Origin: Cyanobacteria bacterium FACHB-502
GTDB taxonomy: Bacteria; Cyanobacteriota; Cyanobacteriia; Elainellales; Elainellaceae
NCBI GenBank assembly: GCA_014695325.1
Contig: JACJNZ010000039.1
Location: forward strand, 806,001-870,000
DNA length: 64,000 nt
Direction: 5' to 3'
A program made the position numbers and the translations under genes. The notes under the pieces are model-generated. The model ran no database searches, had not been told where the DNA came from, and was given only the letters and a program-made list of their open reading frames with translations. Positions within the stretch are counted from its first letter, which is position 1, and each line of letters begins with the position of its first letter. Below, piece after piece: positions 43,877-52,576 of the stretch.

Positions 43877-44283
43877 CTACTTGGCATTGCTTGGCATTAA
43901 TTAAGCATTTCTACCGCTAGATCCAATCAGATCTTGCTGAATCTGGGCAGCTAGTTTCTTGGCACGGTGCAGATTCAAGTGAGAAACGCTCTCTTGCTAC
44001 TGTCCATCTAAGTTGGAGACGATCGCCCCTATGATTAACCTTGATGCTGCCGCGCTCTGCACGTTGGCGTGGTTTCTTCATGGGAGAGAAATTTTAGATA
44101 TTGCTCGATGTTGCGCTGATGTTGGGCTGGGTGCGATCGGTTTATGAACTTGACTATTTAAACGAGCCAGAGTCACTATCACGCTGAAGCAAGATTCAAT
44201 CAATTGAAGGATTGAAGCTGTTTCTGAAATGACGCAACATGGTTGAATCATAAAGCCCCACTGCTGCACCATTTATAACGTCC
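43877..44283. other. Intergenic region before the GAF gene
   Basis: No well-supported gene. An ATG-started frame of 38 codons at about 44031 (MINLDAAALCTLAWFLHGRE...) ends before the GAF gene. It has no Shine-Dalgarno sequence and no known relative, so it is not called. Confidence 0.3.
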
Positions 44284-44781
44284 ATGCTTACCACCTCTCA
44301 CTTATCGTCCCATCCTACAAAAGCAATTGCTACCTTTCGTGAACTCCTTAGAGTAGGAGGTGTTCGGGCAGCGCTGCAATTCCTCAACTCAATTAGTAAC
44401 CATCGCTTTACTGCCGTTTTTCGCTTTGAGGGGGATACCCTCCGCAACCTGCATCTAATTGACCGGGAGAACTCTAAGATTGAGCGTTGCCCGGACTTAC
44501 CAGTAGTAGATTCCTATTGCGTCTATGTGCGAAGTGCTGCCAAGCCTTTTGTCATCAATGACTCCCTAGACGACGATCGAGTAGAGGGGCATCTGAAACA
44601 GCAAATAGTGCGGTCTTACTGCGGCGTACCGCTATTGGAAGAGAATGGAGAACTGTTTGGCACAATCTGTCACTTCGATTTCAAGCCAATTCCTTTTACA
44701 GCTGAAGAGGCATTTTTGCTAGATGAGATTACGCCATATCTTGTTAAGGCAATTCAGGAAACAGAACTCAATTTACCTTAG
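44284..44781 (+). CDS. Single GAF domain protein
   Basis: 165 residues consisting almost entirely of one GAF domain: FLNSISNHRFTAVFRFEGDTLRNLHLIDRE, then PVVDSYCVYV, VRSYCGVPLLEENGELFGTICHFD and a C-terminal helix. The SYCVYV and HFD motifs are those of small-ligand GAFs. The canonical bilin-binding Cys-His motif of phytochrome-type GAFs is not evident. No output domain is present, so it must act through a partner. Confidence 0.82.
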   Translation: MLTTSHLSSHPTKAIATFRELLRVGGVRAALQFLNSISNHRFTAVFRFEGDTLRNLHLIDRENSKIERCPDLPVVDSYCVYVRSAAKPFVINDSLDDDRVEGHLKQQIVRSYCGVPLLEENGELFGTICHFDFKPIPFTAEEAFLLDEITPYLVKAIQETELNLP

Positions 44782-44826
44782 GAAGTAAAGAACTAGATTG
44801 GCTCTTGTTTACCTGATACAAATACA

Positions 44827-44855
44827 AAGCCCTCGATCACACTGATCAAGGGCTT
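44827..44855 (+). terminator. Hairpin after the GAF gene
   Basis: AAGCCCTCGATCA, CAC, TGATCAAGGGCTT with a single mismatch. There is no long T-run, but its place 45 bases after the stop suggests transcript end processing or termination. Confidence 0.55.
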
Positions 44856-45392
44856 CTCTGGAGAACGAGTTAAGTAACAGAAAACGCTTTTAATAAGCTG
44901 GGGCTGCTTGTTCAACAAATATGCTATGTACAGATAATCACAAAGTCACTTCATATTTCAATCTAACTATTGATAGAGAAAGTAGTCGAGGTACTCTATC
45001 GGTCGGACTAGGGGAATTCCCCCATCACTAGCACTTCAGCTTGGGAGACGTTAGGGCAATCAATGTTGCACTAGTCGAGGGCTTGTCTTGAAGAACGTTC
45101 CAAGTAATAAAAATGCCCCCGATGATTAGGGAGCGGTTTATTAAATCCTTTCTTGTTATGTATTGATTATTGCAATTATGCTTTACATCTCCTTCCTGCT
45201 AAAGGTAGGAAAAGCAGTCAAAATATTCATGCGATCGGCTTAGGGAGATGTCCCCGTCAGCCTTCCTCGGTGAGTAGGTGATCGCTATGAAGCTAATTGC
45301 TTCAGTCGTTAATAGTCAGTGTGCCAGTGGAAAGGGCGGAATGTCAGGTATAGCTTCGCCCCTAGCAACCTCTTTTTCTTGAAGTGGAAGTT
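44856..45392. other. Gene-free region between GAF gene and ccmK
   Basis: No ORF seen. It contains the palindrome GGGGAATTCCCC at 45011-45022. GTCGAGGGCTTGTCTTGAAGAACG at about 45073-45096 partly repeats the sequence after the GAF gene (CAAGGGCTTCTCTGGAGAACG), possibly a decayed duplication of a transcript end. Confidence 0.35.
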
Positions 45393-45707
45393 TTACATCC
45401 CATCTCTAAACTGCGTGACTGCTTCGGTGTAGCGAATGGGCAGCACATACTCCAGGTTCTCATGGGGGCGCGCAATGATGTGAGTTGACAGCACAGAGCC
45501 GCCATTAACCCGATTGACCGACTCAATGCCCGCGGCGATCGAGGCCTGAACTTCGGAAACATTGCCCCGAACGATGACGGTGACTCGACCACTGCCGATT
45601 TTTTCGTAGCCGACTAAGGTAACCTGAGCCGCTTTCACCATGGCATCCGCCGCTTCGGTAATCGCCGGGAAACCCAGGGTTTCAATCATTCCAACAGCAA
45701 TTGACAT
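45393..45707 (-). CDS. ccmK: Carboxysome shell protein CcmK (CcmK1/CcmK2 type)
   Basis: A single BMC domain of 104 residues that forms the hexamers of the beta-carboxysome facets. The start is the ATG at 45707 ([27 protein letters not shown]); the frame continues 36 codons upstream without family similarity. The pore-lining segment KIGSGR and [17 protein letters not shown] identify the CcmK1/K2 type, not CcmK3/K4. Known main ccm operons carry ccmK1/K2 next to ccmL-ccmM-ccmN; none of those is here, so this copy stands alone. Confidence 0.93.
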   Translation of the reverse strand: MSIAVGMIETLGFPAITEAADAMVKAAQVTLVGYEKIGSGRVTVIVRGNVSEVQASIAAGIESVNRVNGGSVLSTHIIARPHENLEYVLPIRYTEAVTQFRDGM

Positions 45708-46207
45708 AAAGATACATCTAACCTTTTTGATAGTTTTGATGGTCGATAGACACTCAGGAATCCGTCCCTGATTCCATTTGAACGAATCTGCCTGATGGGT
45801 TGATACGGTGCCCAACCCATATTGATCAAGCGTCCTTTGTTGCCTGTTTTATAGAATGCCGTGCGTGTTAACTAAGTACGGTGGTAGTAGCTCTAAGAAC
45901 CATATACCAAAGCCTTTGCACTCAATAGCGTTGCGCAGCACTATCAATAAAATTCAGGATACGGTGTCAAATAAAATCTTGATTTCTTAAAAGTGTATCT
46001 AACTATTAAGTGTACCGCTGTTTAGTCACGATATGGAACTACTCGCCGATCGAATCACGTCCGAGCTTCGGGTACTGGCTAGGCAACCAGCAGTTCGATT
46101 GGGACAAGGCTGAGTCGGAGGGTCGATCGTTGCAAAGCATTTCTGAAATGAGCCCATGTCATGCAAGCCCTCTAATCAGTGCGATCGGAAGGCTTTTTGA
46201 TGGCTAA
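45708..46207. other. Gene-free region upstream of ccmK
   Basis: Must hold the minus-strand ccmK promoter. A 65-codon frame at 46010-46207 on the plus strand shows no domain and is not called. An ATG frame at about 46033 (MELLADRITSELRVLARQPAV...) is coding-like for 27 codons and then meets TGA; it may be part of the decayed gene described next. Confidence 0.35.
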
Positions 46208-46512
46208 TCGAGAGTCATTCGGCAGCAGACAACAGATGAAGCGGAATTACATCGCCGTTTAGCTAGTTCTCCCAATCGACGCTCACCCTTCCCCATTTCG
46301 TTGCCAGAGCCATTCAACTCCAATCTGTACGAATACGGGACGAATACGGGTGGCAAGCTCGCCCCTTGCCCGATCGCTCGATGAGTTGGCGAGCACAGAG
46401 GCGTTTGTAACAGAGCTGGACTTGCGCTTGCCCACCTTGGGTTGCTTCAGTCAGCTGCGGGGTTGTCCTCTCGCCATCTTTGAGCAGTTCATACCTCTAC
46501 CTGAGATGTAAG
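46208..46512 (+). pseudogene. Possible decayed gene with an 11-bp tandem duplication
   Basis: From about 46290 to the TAA near 46510 a coding-like frame can be read if one copy of an 11-bp duplication (ACGAATACGGG at 46329-46339 and 46340-46350) is removed: VARAIQLQSVRIRVASSPLA, then RSLDELASTEAFVTELDLRL and on to PLPEM. The intact DNA shifts frame there. No family recognised; the call is tentative. Confidence 0.25.
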
Positions 46513-46516
46513 TTTT

Positions 46517-47206
46517 TTACCTGCCACTCGATCGTGTACTTACAGCTCTGCCACTACAGCGGCTTCTATCAGTGGCAATGTCACTCGGCGTGTTACAGCT
46601 TCCGCCTCCTGTAGACCCGCTAAGCTCGACCGAGAGGGGGAGAGAAGTTTGGATGGGAAGCGACAACGAGGAACCGCCGTGCCCCAGAAAATCACTGCCG
46701 CCAAAAGAGTTGGTGTCAACTGAGGCAGAGCTACTGCCAGAAGAACTGCTGCCGACTGAGGAACGACCACTGCGATAGGGAAGGTCAAAGTCGATCGCAG
46801 AACTGCCAATACTGGAACCGCTTGAAACCGGACTGCTCGCGTGGGAGGCTCCGCCTGTTCTTCTGCCGCCGCTTCCTGCCCCATTTCTAATTGTGCTTGC
46901 AGCTCGCTCCCACTGCTCAGTCGAAATCCGATCGCCACAGCCGGGAATCGTGCTGAATCTTGCCCCGGTTTGGGCGTAGCGAGCCAGCAGGTCGCGATGG
47001 TCACTCATCTGCTCTCGCTGCCCTAGATTCCACTGAATTGGAGCCGCGAGAAGTCGATCGGCTGTGCTGGCTGCGTCTGCCCACTGTTGTGAGCAGTATT
47101 GCTGGTGCAACTGAGCCTGAAGCCCTTGCACATTGAGGGCTTGAGCGGAAACCGGACGTGCGGGAAGAAATAGGGCGATCGTCAGCACTGCAAGAGAGAA
47201 TTTCAT
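46517..47206 (-). CDS. Exported Ser/Gly-rich protein of unknown function
   Basis: 229 residues. A signal peptide (MKFSLAVLTIALFLPARPVSA) precedes a helical segment with two conserved-looking cysteines (QQYCSQQWADAASTADRLLA; GCGDRISTEQW) at about residues 25-100. From about 110 the chain is Gly/Ser-rich and low complexity, with a final Cys-containing tail. The N-terminal part recalls short helical, TPR-like periplasmic domains of cyanobacteria, but no family is assigned. Confidence 0.6.
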   Translation of the reverse strand: MKFSLAVLTIALFLPARPVSAQALNVQGLQAQLHQQYCSQQWADAASTADRLLAAPIQWNLGQREQMSDHRDLLARYAQTGARFSTIPGCGDRISTEQWERAASTIRNGAGSGGRRTGGASHASSPVSSGSSIGSSAIDFDLPYRSGRSSVGSSSSGSSSASVDTNSFGGSDFLGHGGSSLSLPIQTSLPLSVELSGSTGGGSCNTPSDIATDRSRCSGRAVSTRSSGR

Positions 47207-47368
47207 GGGTTTGCTTGAGAGGGAGGTTTGGTTTAAACCTTCCCGGAGCAGTGGGAGGGGTAACGATCGAGTGTCCTGAGGATGCCCCTAGTTCGCCTTT
47301 GTTTAGCAATCGAAGTCTTCCACCAACAATTCAAGATGGCGTGAGCAGCACAAAGCCCTTGACTAGTG

Positions 47369-47695
47369 CTACCGACGAGAAAAACAGCGATCGAACTCCT
47401 CCACCAATTCTTTGGCTTTGGCGTGATCACCCTGTCTTACCACTTCTGAAAGTTGCTTAAGCCAATCAGATTCTTCTTTGAGATGTTCAATAAAATTTTC
47501 AGCTGTTCGAACAAAAAGAGATCGTCGCTCTTTGTCCACCAGCCCAAACTTGAGCCAATCATTAAGAGCGCTGAAGGGCAAGGCTTTCGCTAGTTTGTGG
47601 AGGACTTTGCTACTAGGACTGCGTGAGGGGTCGTTGTAGAGCCGATAAACTATGTCTTGTGCTAAATTCCGTTCGTCTCCACAGAGATCAATCAT
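47369..47695 (-). CDS. Hypothetical helical protein
   Basis: 108 residues, soluble, charged and predicted helical: MIDLCGDERNLAQDIVYRLY, then KVLHKLAKALPFSALNDWLKFGLVDKERRSLF and LKQLSEVVRQGDHAKAKELVEEF. The amphipathic pattern and codon use look real, but no family is recognised. It lies 160 bases upstream of the Ser/Gly-rich protein gene on the same strand. Confidence 0.5.
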   Translation of the reverse strand: MIDLCGDERNLAQDIVYRLYNDPSRSPSSKVLHKLAKALPFSALNDWLKFGLVDKERRSLFVRTAENFIEHLKEESDWLKQLSEVVRQGDHAKAKELVEEFDRCFSRR

Positions 47696-48075
47696 CGTAA
47701 GCGGGACAGCTTATCCTTAACGACCATTTTTTTCGGCTGCTATACAAAGGCGTGCCTGAGTGTGCCAGTTACTCGGTCGCTAAAACAAGGAAAAATCAAG
47801 GATTTGCGCGATCTTTTGCCTGCCTGTTTGCAATACGTAACTAAGCAAAAAGGTAGAAATTTTGCCAGGAGCAGTTTTTATAAGTTGAAAAAGCCTTTGG
47901 ACTAACGCTGGACTATTCAGTAAATTTTTGGGGCTTTGTCGATAGGTCGATCGGGTAATTGTGCCAATTGAAGCGGTAAGCAGATTAATCTTCCAGCAAA
48001 TTATCAGGAAATGGGACATCTGCAAGTGGATCTAGAAACATCTAAGCAACTGTAAAAACTCTATCCTCTCTTGAG

Positions 48076-48100
48076 TGCCCTGACTCCTACCAGGGCATTT
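48076..48100 (+). terminator. Terminator-like hairpin 1 of a cluster
   Basis: TGCCCTG, 8-base loop, CAGGGCA, then TTTATTT. No protein gene on the plus strand leads into it. Confidence 0.65.
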
Positions 48101-48136
48101 ATTTATATTAATGGCTGGACATTACTAGCTGGACGC

Positions 48137-48296
48137 TATAGAGATATTCAACTTTATTATGTTGTAGCAACGATCGCTGGGTTGAGCTTCTGCCGTTTTA
48201 TCACAATTTCATAGCTGCATGGGAATCTGAGAACGATATTCCATGCACCTTATGAGTTTTGCCTCATCCGATCGAGACAAGGGGGATGAGGTTTTT
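48137..48296 (+). ncRNA. Candidate small RNA
   Basis: A -10-like TATAGA at 48137-48142, with TGGACA 15 bases upstream, could start a transcript near 48149. It would contain a hairpin GCATGGGAAT/ATTCCATGC (48217-48246, one bulged G) and end in the terminator CCTCATCC/GGATGAGG-TTTTT (48262-48296), giving about 148 nt. No ORF lies within it. Purely sequence-based; expression unknown. Confidence 0.4.
48262..48296 (+). terminator. Terminator-like hairpin 2 of a cluster
   Basis: CCTCATCC and GGATGAGG around a 14-base loop, followed by TTTTT. Confidence 0.75.
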
Positions 48297-48336
48297 CAAT
48301 CGCTGTGCCCTATAAAACTATGCCCCATAAAACAAT

Positions 48337-48365
48337 AAGCCCTAGCCGATCGGTTAGGGCTTTTT
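48337..48365 (+). terminator. Terminator-like hairpin 3 of a cluster
   Basis: AAGCCCTAGCC, GATC loop, GGTTAGGGCTT (one G:U pair), with the stem end running into TTTTT. Confidence 0.8.
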
Positions 48366-48373
48366 CCTATATA

Positions 48374-48404
48374 CCAGCCTAAATAGGGTGCGGCTGGCGT
48401 TTTT
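48374..48404 (+). terminator. Terminator-like hairpin 4 of a cluster
   Basis: CCAGCC, 12-base loop, GGCTGG, then CGTTTTT. Confidence 0.65.
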
Positions 48405-48622
48405 GATATGGGTTCATCATCCTATCTTTTGAGTTGCGGGCATAGTCGGAAAGTCCCCCATTTTTTTGGGTACAGTTACGCAGGAATAAATACTCAGTAT
48501 AGATTTCCGAGAGAAGCGATCGTCAAATTAGATGAACTCGCTCACCCTGCGACTCCCTCCAAAACTGTGATAATTCAGCACCCCTAACCTTATCTGAGCC
48601 TTGTAGAAGGCTCCAGGCCAAA

Positions 48623-50209
48623 CTATGCTGTCACAGACATCGATTCTTCTACTGCTGGCACAGGCACTGTTAGTGGATCGTAGCCTAGCTGCTGGGTAAT
48701 CCGTTCTCTTGCTAAAACGCGGTACTCCCAGAAATGCTCTCCGGCAGCACATAATCCAAGATACATATTGAGAAATTGAGGCTTACTACGCAAAATCGTC
48801 CAAAGCTGTTGCCAAAATTGAGCGCGAGTCTCAGATCGCCAGATACCTTGATGCCAAATCAACTGAGCAACGAGCCGTAGACCTTTTCCTGGTGGAAAGT
48901 ACATATTCTGCTGGAGCTGAGGATTAGTTCTGATGCTCAGACATTGCTGGAGACAACGCTTGAGATAGTTTTTGGGTTCATACATTGTCCAGAGCGCATC
49001 AATGTACTCATTGGCAACTTCAGCGATCGGACGGGTGGGAGTAAAATTCATCAATGAATTCTGATCTCCTACCTCAACAGCACCCAAGCCCTCTAATAAT
49101 CGCTGCTCTTTTTCAAGTCGCTGCCATAGTGCGGTATTGGGTAGGGCTTGTAGAACGCCGAGCATCGGTTGAGGAATGCCGGTTTCTTCCACAAAGGCTC
49201 GAATTCGCTCACCAGCACCCGCTCGTTCCCCATCAAAGCCAATGATAAATCCGGCGTAAATGAGTAACCCAGCTTGATTAATAGTACGACAAGCTTCTAC
49301 TAAGGGGTTGCGGGTGTTCTGAAGCTTGCGAGTGACTTGCAGGCTGTCTTGATCAGGGGTTTCAATGCCTAAAAAGACGCCGTAGAACCCCGCTTTAGCC
49401 ATCAAATCTAACAGTTCAGCATCCTCTGCCAAATTCACAGAGGCTTCAGTAAGGAAGGTGAAGGGATAATTGCGCTCCTGCATCCAAGGAATCAATTCCC
49501 TCAGCAAGCATTTAACATTACGCTGATTACCAATAAAGTTGTCATCAACAATAAAAACAGACCCCCGCCAGCCCAGGTCGTATAGAGTTTGGAGCTCTGC
49601 AAGGGTCTGACCCGGCTCTTTCGTGCGGGGTTTGCGACCGTATAAAGTGATAATGTCACAGAATTCACAGTTGAAGGGGCAGCCACGAGAAAACTGAATC
49701 GCCATCATCAAGTAGGCATCCTGCTGGAGCAGATCGAAGCGGGGAGTTGGGCTAGTGGTGACGTCAGGCTTCTCAGTGGTGCGAAAAATTCCTTGGTCTC
49801 TGCCTTGAGCAAGGGCTTCCAAAAATTGTGGAACAGTTATCTCCCCCTCATCCAATATCAGGTAATGCGCTCCAGAAGCGAGGGCATCTTGAGGGACTGA
49901 CGTTGGATAGGGACCACCCACGGCCACCTTCTTGCCCAACCGCACAGCTTTCTGAATCAAGGCGTGGAAGTCAGGCTTCTGAACCAGCATGGCAGAGAGA
50001 ATAACGATCTCACACCACTCCCAATCGTCATCGGTTTCAGGTTTGACATTGCGGTCATAAAACCTAATTTCCCAATCCTCTGGCAGGAGTGCTGCGACTG
50101 TAATAATTCCTAATGGCGGAATGACTGCTTTGAGTCCAGCCAATTCCATAAATCGGTCATAAGACCAGAAAGATTGGGGAAAGCAAGGGTAGAGTAAGAG
50201 TGCCTTCAT
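48623..50209 (-). CDS. B12-binding-domain radical SAM protein (DUF4070-type)
   Basis: 528 residues. The N-terminal cobalamin-binding-like domain (to about 150) has no DxHxxG motif, so cobalamin may bind without a His ligand or not at all. The radical SAM core has the [4Fe-4S] motif CPFNCEFC (C177, C181, C184), FIVDDNFIGN and FLGIETPDQDSL. A C-terminal region of about 170 residues follows (TMYEPKNYLKRC and beyond), typical of DUF4070 members. The reaction is unknown; relatives include hopanoid and bacteriochlorophyll methylases. The nearest upstream tRNA is on the other strand. Confidence 0.85.
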   Translation of the reverse strand: MKALLLYPCFPQSFWSYDRFMELAGLKAVIPPLGIITVAALLPEDWEIRFYDRNVKPETDDDWEWCEIVILSAMLVQKPDFHALIQKAVRLGKKVAVGGPYPTSVPQDALASGAHYLILDEGEITVPQFLEALAQGRDQGIFRTTEKPDVTTSPTPRFDLLQQDAYLMMAIQFSRGCPFNCEFCDIITLYGRKPRTKEPGQTLAELQTLYDLGWRGSVFIVDDNFIGNQRNVKCLLRELIPWMQERNYPFTFLTEASVNLAEDAELLDLMAKAGFYGVFLGIETPDQDSLQVTRKLQNTRNPLVEACRTINQAGLLIYAGFIIGFDGERAGAGERIRAFVEETGIPQPMLGVLQALPNTALWQRLEKEQRLLEGLGAVEVGDQNSLMNFTPTRPIAEVANEYIDALWTMYEPKNYLKRCLQQCLSIRTNPQLQQNMYFPPGKGLRLVAQLIWHQGIWRSETRAQFWQQLWTILRSKPQFLNMYLGLCAAGEHFWEYRVLARERITQQLGYDPLTVPVPAVEESMSVTA

Positions 50210-50261
50210 TCACGAAGTCCTCAACCTAGGATGACTTGGTTTCAATAACATATTGCACTGA

Positions 50262-50465
50262 ACTTCCTATAGTGGGAAAAAGGTATGGATAAAAGTTAAC
50301 GTTCAACTGGTTGATGTCTACCACTCGCCTCAAGCCCAAGCGGTAGTTTCGATGTTGATCAGCTTGATGCTAACGCACTATCAACAAGCAAGCTTCCAAA
50401 CTCTGCCAAGTCTGTTCCTGGAACAAACTGTTTTAGATGGTTTAAGTCTCTATCGGGGAGCCTAA
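50262..50465 (+). pseudogene. Coding-like remnant without start codon
   Basis: An open frame from a TGA at 50259 to TAA at 50463 reads VNVQLVDVYHSPQAQAVVSM, then LISLMLTHYQQASFQTLPSL and FLEQTVLDGLSLYRGA. Composition and helix pattern look like the C-terminus of a real protein. No ATG, GTG or TTG lies near the 5' end, so it is probably a fragment of a lost gene. No family recognised. Confidence 0.3.
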
Positions 50466-50620
50466 ATTTTTCTACTGACTTCGATCGCTACTCGTACCCG
50501 TTTTCATTTACAATAGTGAAACAGATACAGAGCGGACGAATTCAGCTTTTGCTTGATTCTGCTTGGTATTCATTGGCACAGTTTATTAGCCCAGTATCAC
50601 TGCGCTTTGCTGATTCTTGT

Positions 50621-50693
50621 GCCCCCATCGTCTAGAGGCCTAGGACACCTCCCTTTCACGGAGGCGACGGGGATTCGAATTCCCCTGGGGGTA
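50621..50693 (+). tRNA. trnE: tRNA-Glu (TTC)
   Basis: A cloverleaf with acceptor GCCCCCA/TGGGGGT, D arm with GTCTAGAGGCCTAGGAC and anticodon stem CCTCC/GGAGG with loop CTTTCAC (anticodon TTC). The T arm is CGGGGATTCGAATTCCCCT and the discriminator is A. In cyanobacteria charged tRNA-Glu also feeds tetrapyrrole synthesis. Confidence 0.97.
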
Positions 50694-51002
50694 TTTCAAA
50701 CAAATCTTCTGGCAGGTCTGCTGAGACTGGCAGGTTGCCTTTGCAGCTAGATCTCTCTAGATAAAGCTGAAAAAATTACGAAAGAGAGAGGTTGCCCAAG
50801 CGAAAAGTGCAGCATTTCTGGGCATACTCTGTAAAAGAGCCACCTCGATCGCTTGAGGTCAAGGCTTCAACTGAATTCTGATGAATTCCTAAGCGGGTAG
50901 ACTCGTTTAACGCAAAACCAGACAAGGAATTGTAGTCAGTGCGTAGGTACGACAGCCTATCTACTGTTGCAGGACCTATCGGGGAATCTAGAGAAGGAAG
51001 CT
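50694..51002. other. Region between tRNA-Glu and the response regulator
   Basis: Nothing gene-like seen. It presumably holds the response regulator promoter; AAGGA lies 5 bases before the ATG at 51003. Confidence 0.35.
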
Positions 51003-51374
51003 ATGAGTACGGTGTTAATCGTGGACGACAGCCAGATAGTACGAAAAATGCTGTCAGAACTGCTGCAAAATAGCGGACTTCGAGTGATTGAGGCAACAAA
51101 CGGCTTTGAGGCTCAAGAAAAAATGCAGAGTGCCCTGCCCGATCTCGTCATCACCGATATTGTCATGCCCAAGATGAATGGCTATGAGCTGTGCCGCTGG
51201 ATCAAAAAAGAGCCGGAGATGCAAAATATCCCCGTCTTGATCTGCTCTACCAAGGATCAGGAATTCGATCGCTATTGGGGCATGAAACAGGGAGCGGATG
51301 CCTACATTACAAAACCATTTCACCCTATAGAAATGATGAAAACCGTTAAGCAGCTTTTGCAGTCGGCTCGTTAA
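51003..51374 (+). CDS. Single-domain response regulator (CheY/PilH-like)
   Basis: 123 residues, only a receiver domain. It has the acidic pair D8-D9, phosphoacceptor D52 in LVITDIVMPKMNG, the Ser/Thr of CSTKDQE and K104 in TKPFHP. The phrase WGMKQGADAYITKPF is typical of the PilH-type regulators of cyanobacterial pilus chemotaxis-like systems. The ATG at 51003 has AAGGA upstream; the frame extends 12 codons further without support. No kinase is adjacent. Confidence 0.9.
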   Translation: MSTVLIVDDSQIVRKMLSELLQNSGLRVIEATNGFEAQEKMQSALPDLVITDIVMPKMNGYELCRWIKKEPEMQNIPVLICSTKDQEFDRYWGMKQGADAYITKPFHPIEMMKTVKQLLQSAR

Positions 51375-51403
51375 ACCGTCCCCTTGCCGACCGGTTTACG
51401 GCT

Positions 51404-51796
51404 TTAAGGCTTTACGGCAATACATTCAATCTCAACTCGCACATCTTTAGGCAGCCGCGAAACTTCAACACAGGCGCGGGCAGGGGCGAGTGCCTCATCA
51501 AAATACTGGGCGTAGACAGCATTCATGGCTGCGAAATCATTCATATCTGCTAGAAAAACAGTGGTTTTCACAATATCTTGCAGCGTGGCTCCAGCCGCTT
51601 CAAGAACGCCTTTGAGATTGGCAAAAACCTGCTCAGTTTGGCGTGCGACATCTCCTTCACCGACGATCGTTCCTGTCGCAGGATCAAGCGCAATCTGCCC
51701 AGCGGCGAACACGAGCTGCCCAGCGGCAACGACTGCCTGATTGTAGGGACCAACCGGAGCAGGAGCCTGATTTGTACGAATAATTTCGCGAGTCAT
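51404..51796 (-). CDS. ridA: RidA family reactive intermediate deaminase
   Basis: 130 residues matching RidA/YjgF trimers that hydrolyse reactive enamine/imine products of PLP enzymes such as threonine dehydratase. Motifs are [23 protein letters not shown] at the start and the active-site Arg in [23 protein letters not shown]. Full length, with the ATG within normal family range. Convergent with the response regulator. Confidence 0.96.
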   Translation of the reverse strand: MTREIIRTNQAPAPVGPYNQAVVAAGQLVFAAGQIALDPATGTIVGEGDVARQTEQVFANLKGVLEAAGATLQDIVKTTVFLADMNDFAAMNAVYAQYFDEALAPARACVEVSRLPKDVRVEIECIAVKP

Positions 51797-51860
51797 AGGA
51801 AAAAGGGGTCAGGAAGATCTAAGGGTCAGGAAAATCAAGGGGCCAGGAAGATCAGAAGGG

Positions 51861-52241
51861 TCAGAAGTGGGCAGAGGAAGCCCTCAGCCTGCGATAGCTC
51901 AGCAACCAGTTCACAATCGTTGCCCGACGGGTCTTACGGGGAACCAGCTCATTCACTTGATAGCCCGGAAAGCCGAGTTCCTCTTTGAGCAACTGCTTGT
52001 TTTCGGACGGAATCGATCGCGTCAGCTTGACCGTTGCCGGACGGCTGGCAATAAAGTCTGGTGGCTCAGGATAGGCAGAACCCCAGTCTTGCGGGACAGC
52101 CGCATGACTCCACTGGTGGCATGTCTCGTCGTAGCAATAGCCCAACGCTTGCCACACAAGCTGATTGACCGTCGAATCATCTAACTCGTCATGCAAAATT
52201 GCCCAAAGAGTGGCGTTGGTGAGCGGGGGAAGTTCTGGCAT
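51861..52241 (-). CDS. DUF1823 family protein
   Basis: 126 residues matching DUF1823, known from cyanobacteria: LWAILHDELDDSTVNQLVWQALGYCYD, the block YPEPPDFIASRPATVKLTRS, then IPSENKQLLKEELGF and ELVPRKTRRATIVNWLLSY. Soluble. Function unknown. Same strand as ridA, 64 bases upstream of it. Confidence 0.88.
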   Translation of the reverse strand: MPELPPLTNATLWAILHDELDDSTVNQLVWQALGYCYDETCHQWSHAAVPQDWGSAYPEPPDFIASRPATVKLTRSIPSENKQLLKEELGFPGYQVNELVPRKTRRATIVNWLLSYRRLRASSAHF

Positions 52242-52395
52242 TGTGCTAACTTATTGAATTCTGAGTGGAATCGAATTCTGAGTGGAATTGTTGAGAAACC
52301 TTAACCTGGCACAGAAACGGTTTGGCCGCTTATCACTCATTACAAACCCTCAAAACGTCTCCTCATCGTGATCCCTGCATTTCGTCAGATCCGGC

Positions 52396-52512
52396 TATAG
52401 AGAGGACACTGAAGAAATCGGCACAAAGGTAGAGGAAACGGTCGATCGCCAGAAGCACACTGGATTTAGCGTTTAACTGTCCTTGCCCTGCAATCGAATT
52501 GTGGGGCTTTTT
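52396..52512 (+). ncRNA. Candidate small RNA with own terminator
   Basis: The terminator at 52485-52512 has no plus-strand gene before it for over a kilobase. A -10-like TATAGAG at 52396-52402 lies about 85 bases upstream, suggesting a transcript of roughly 105 nt that contains an A/G-rich unstructured stretch. No clear -35 box is seen. Expression not shown. Confidence 0.4.
52485..52512 (+). terminator. Intrinsic terminator without a plus-strand protein gene
   Basis: GCCCTGCAAT and ATTGTGGGGC pair over ten bases (two G:U) around a CGA loop, followed by TTTTTATTTTTT. Confidence 0.85.
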
Positions 52513-52576
52513 ATTTTTTCATGAGATGAGCTGCGAGATTAATGCCATCTCCCCATTTCCTCATCTCCTCATTCCC

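Noticed and set aside
47780-48025. 81-codon minus-strand frame upstream of the small-RNA-like region
   Set aside because: No motif, no ribosome-binding site and poor codon pattern compared with neighbouring genes.
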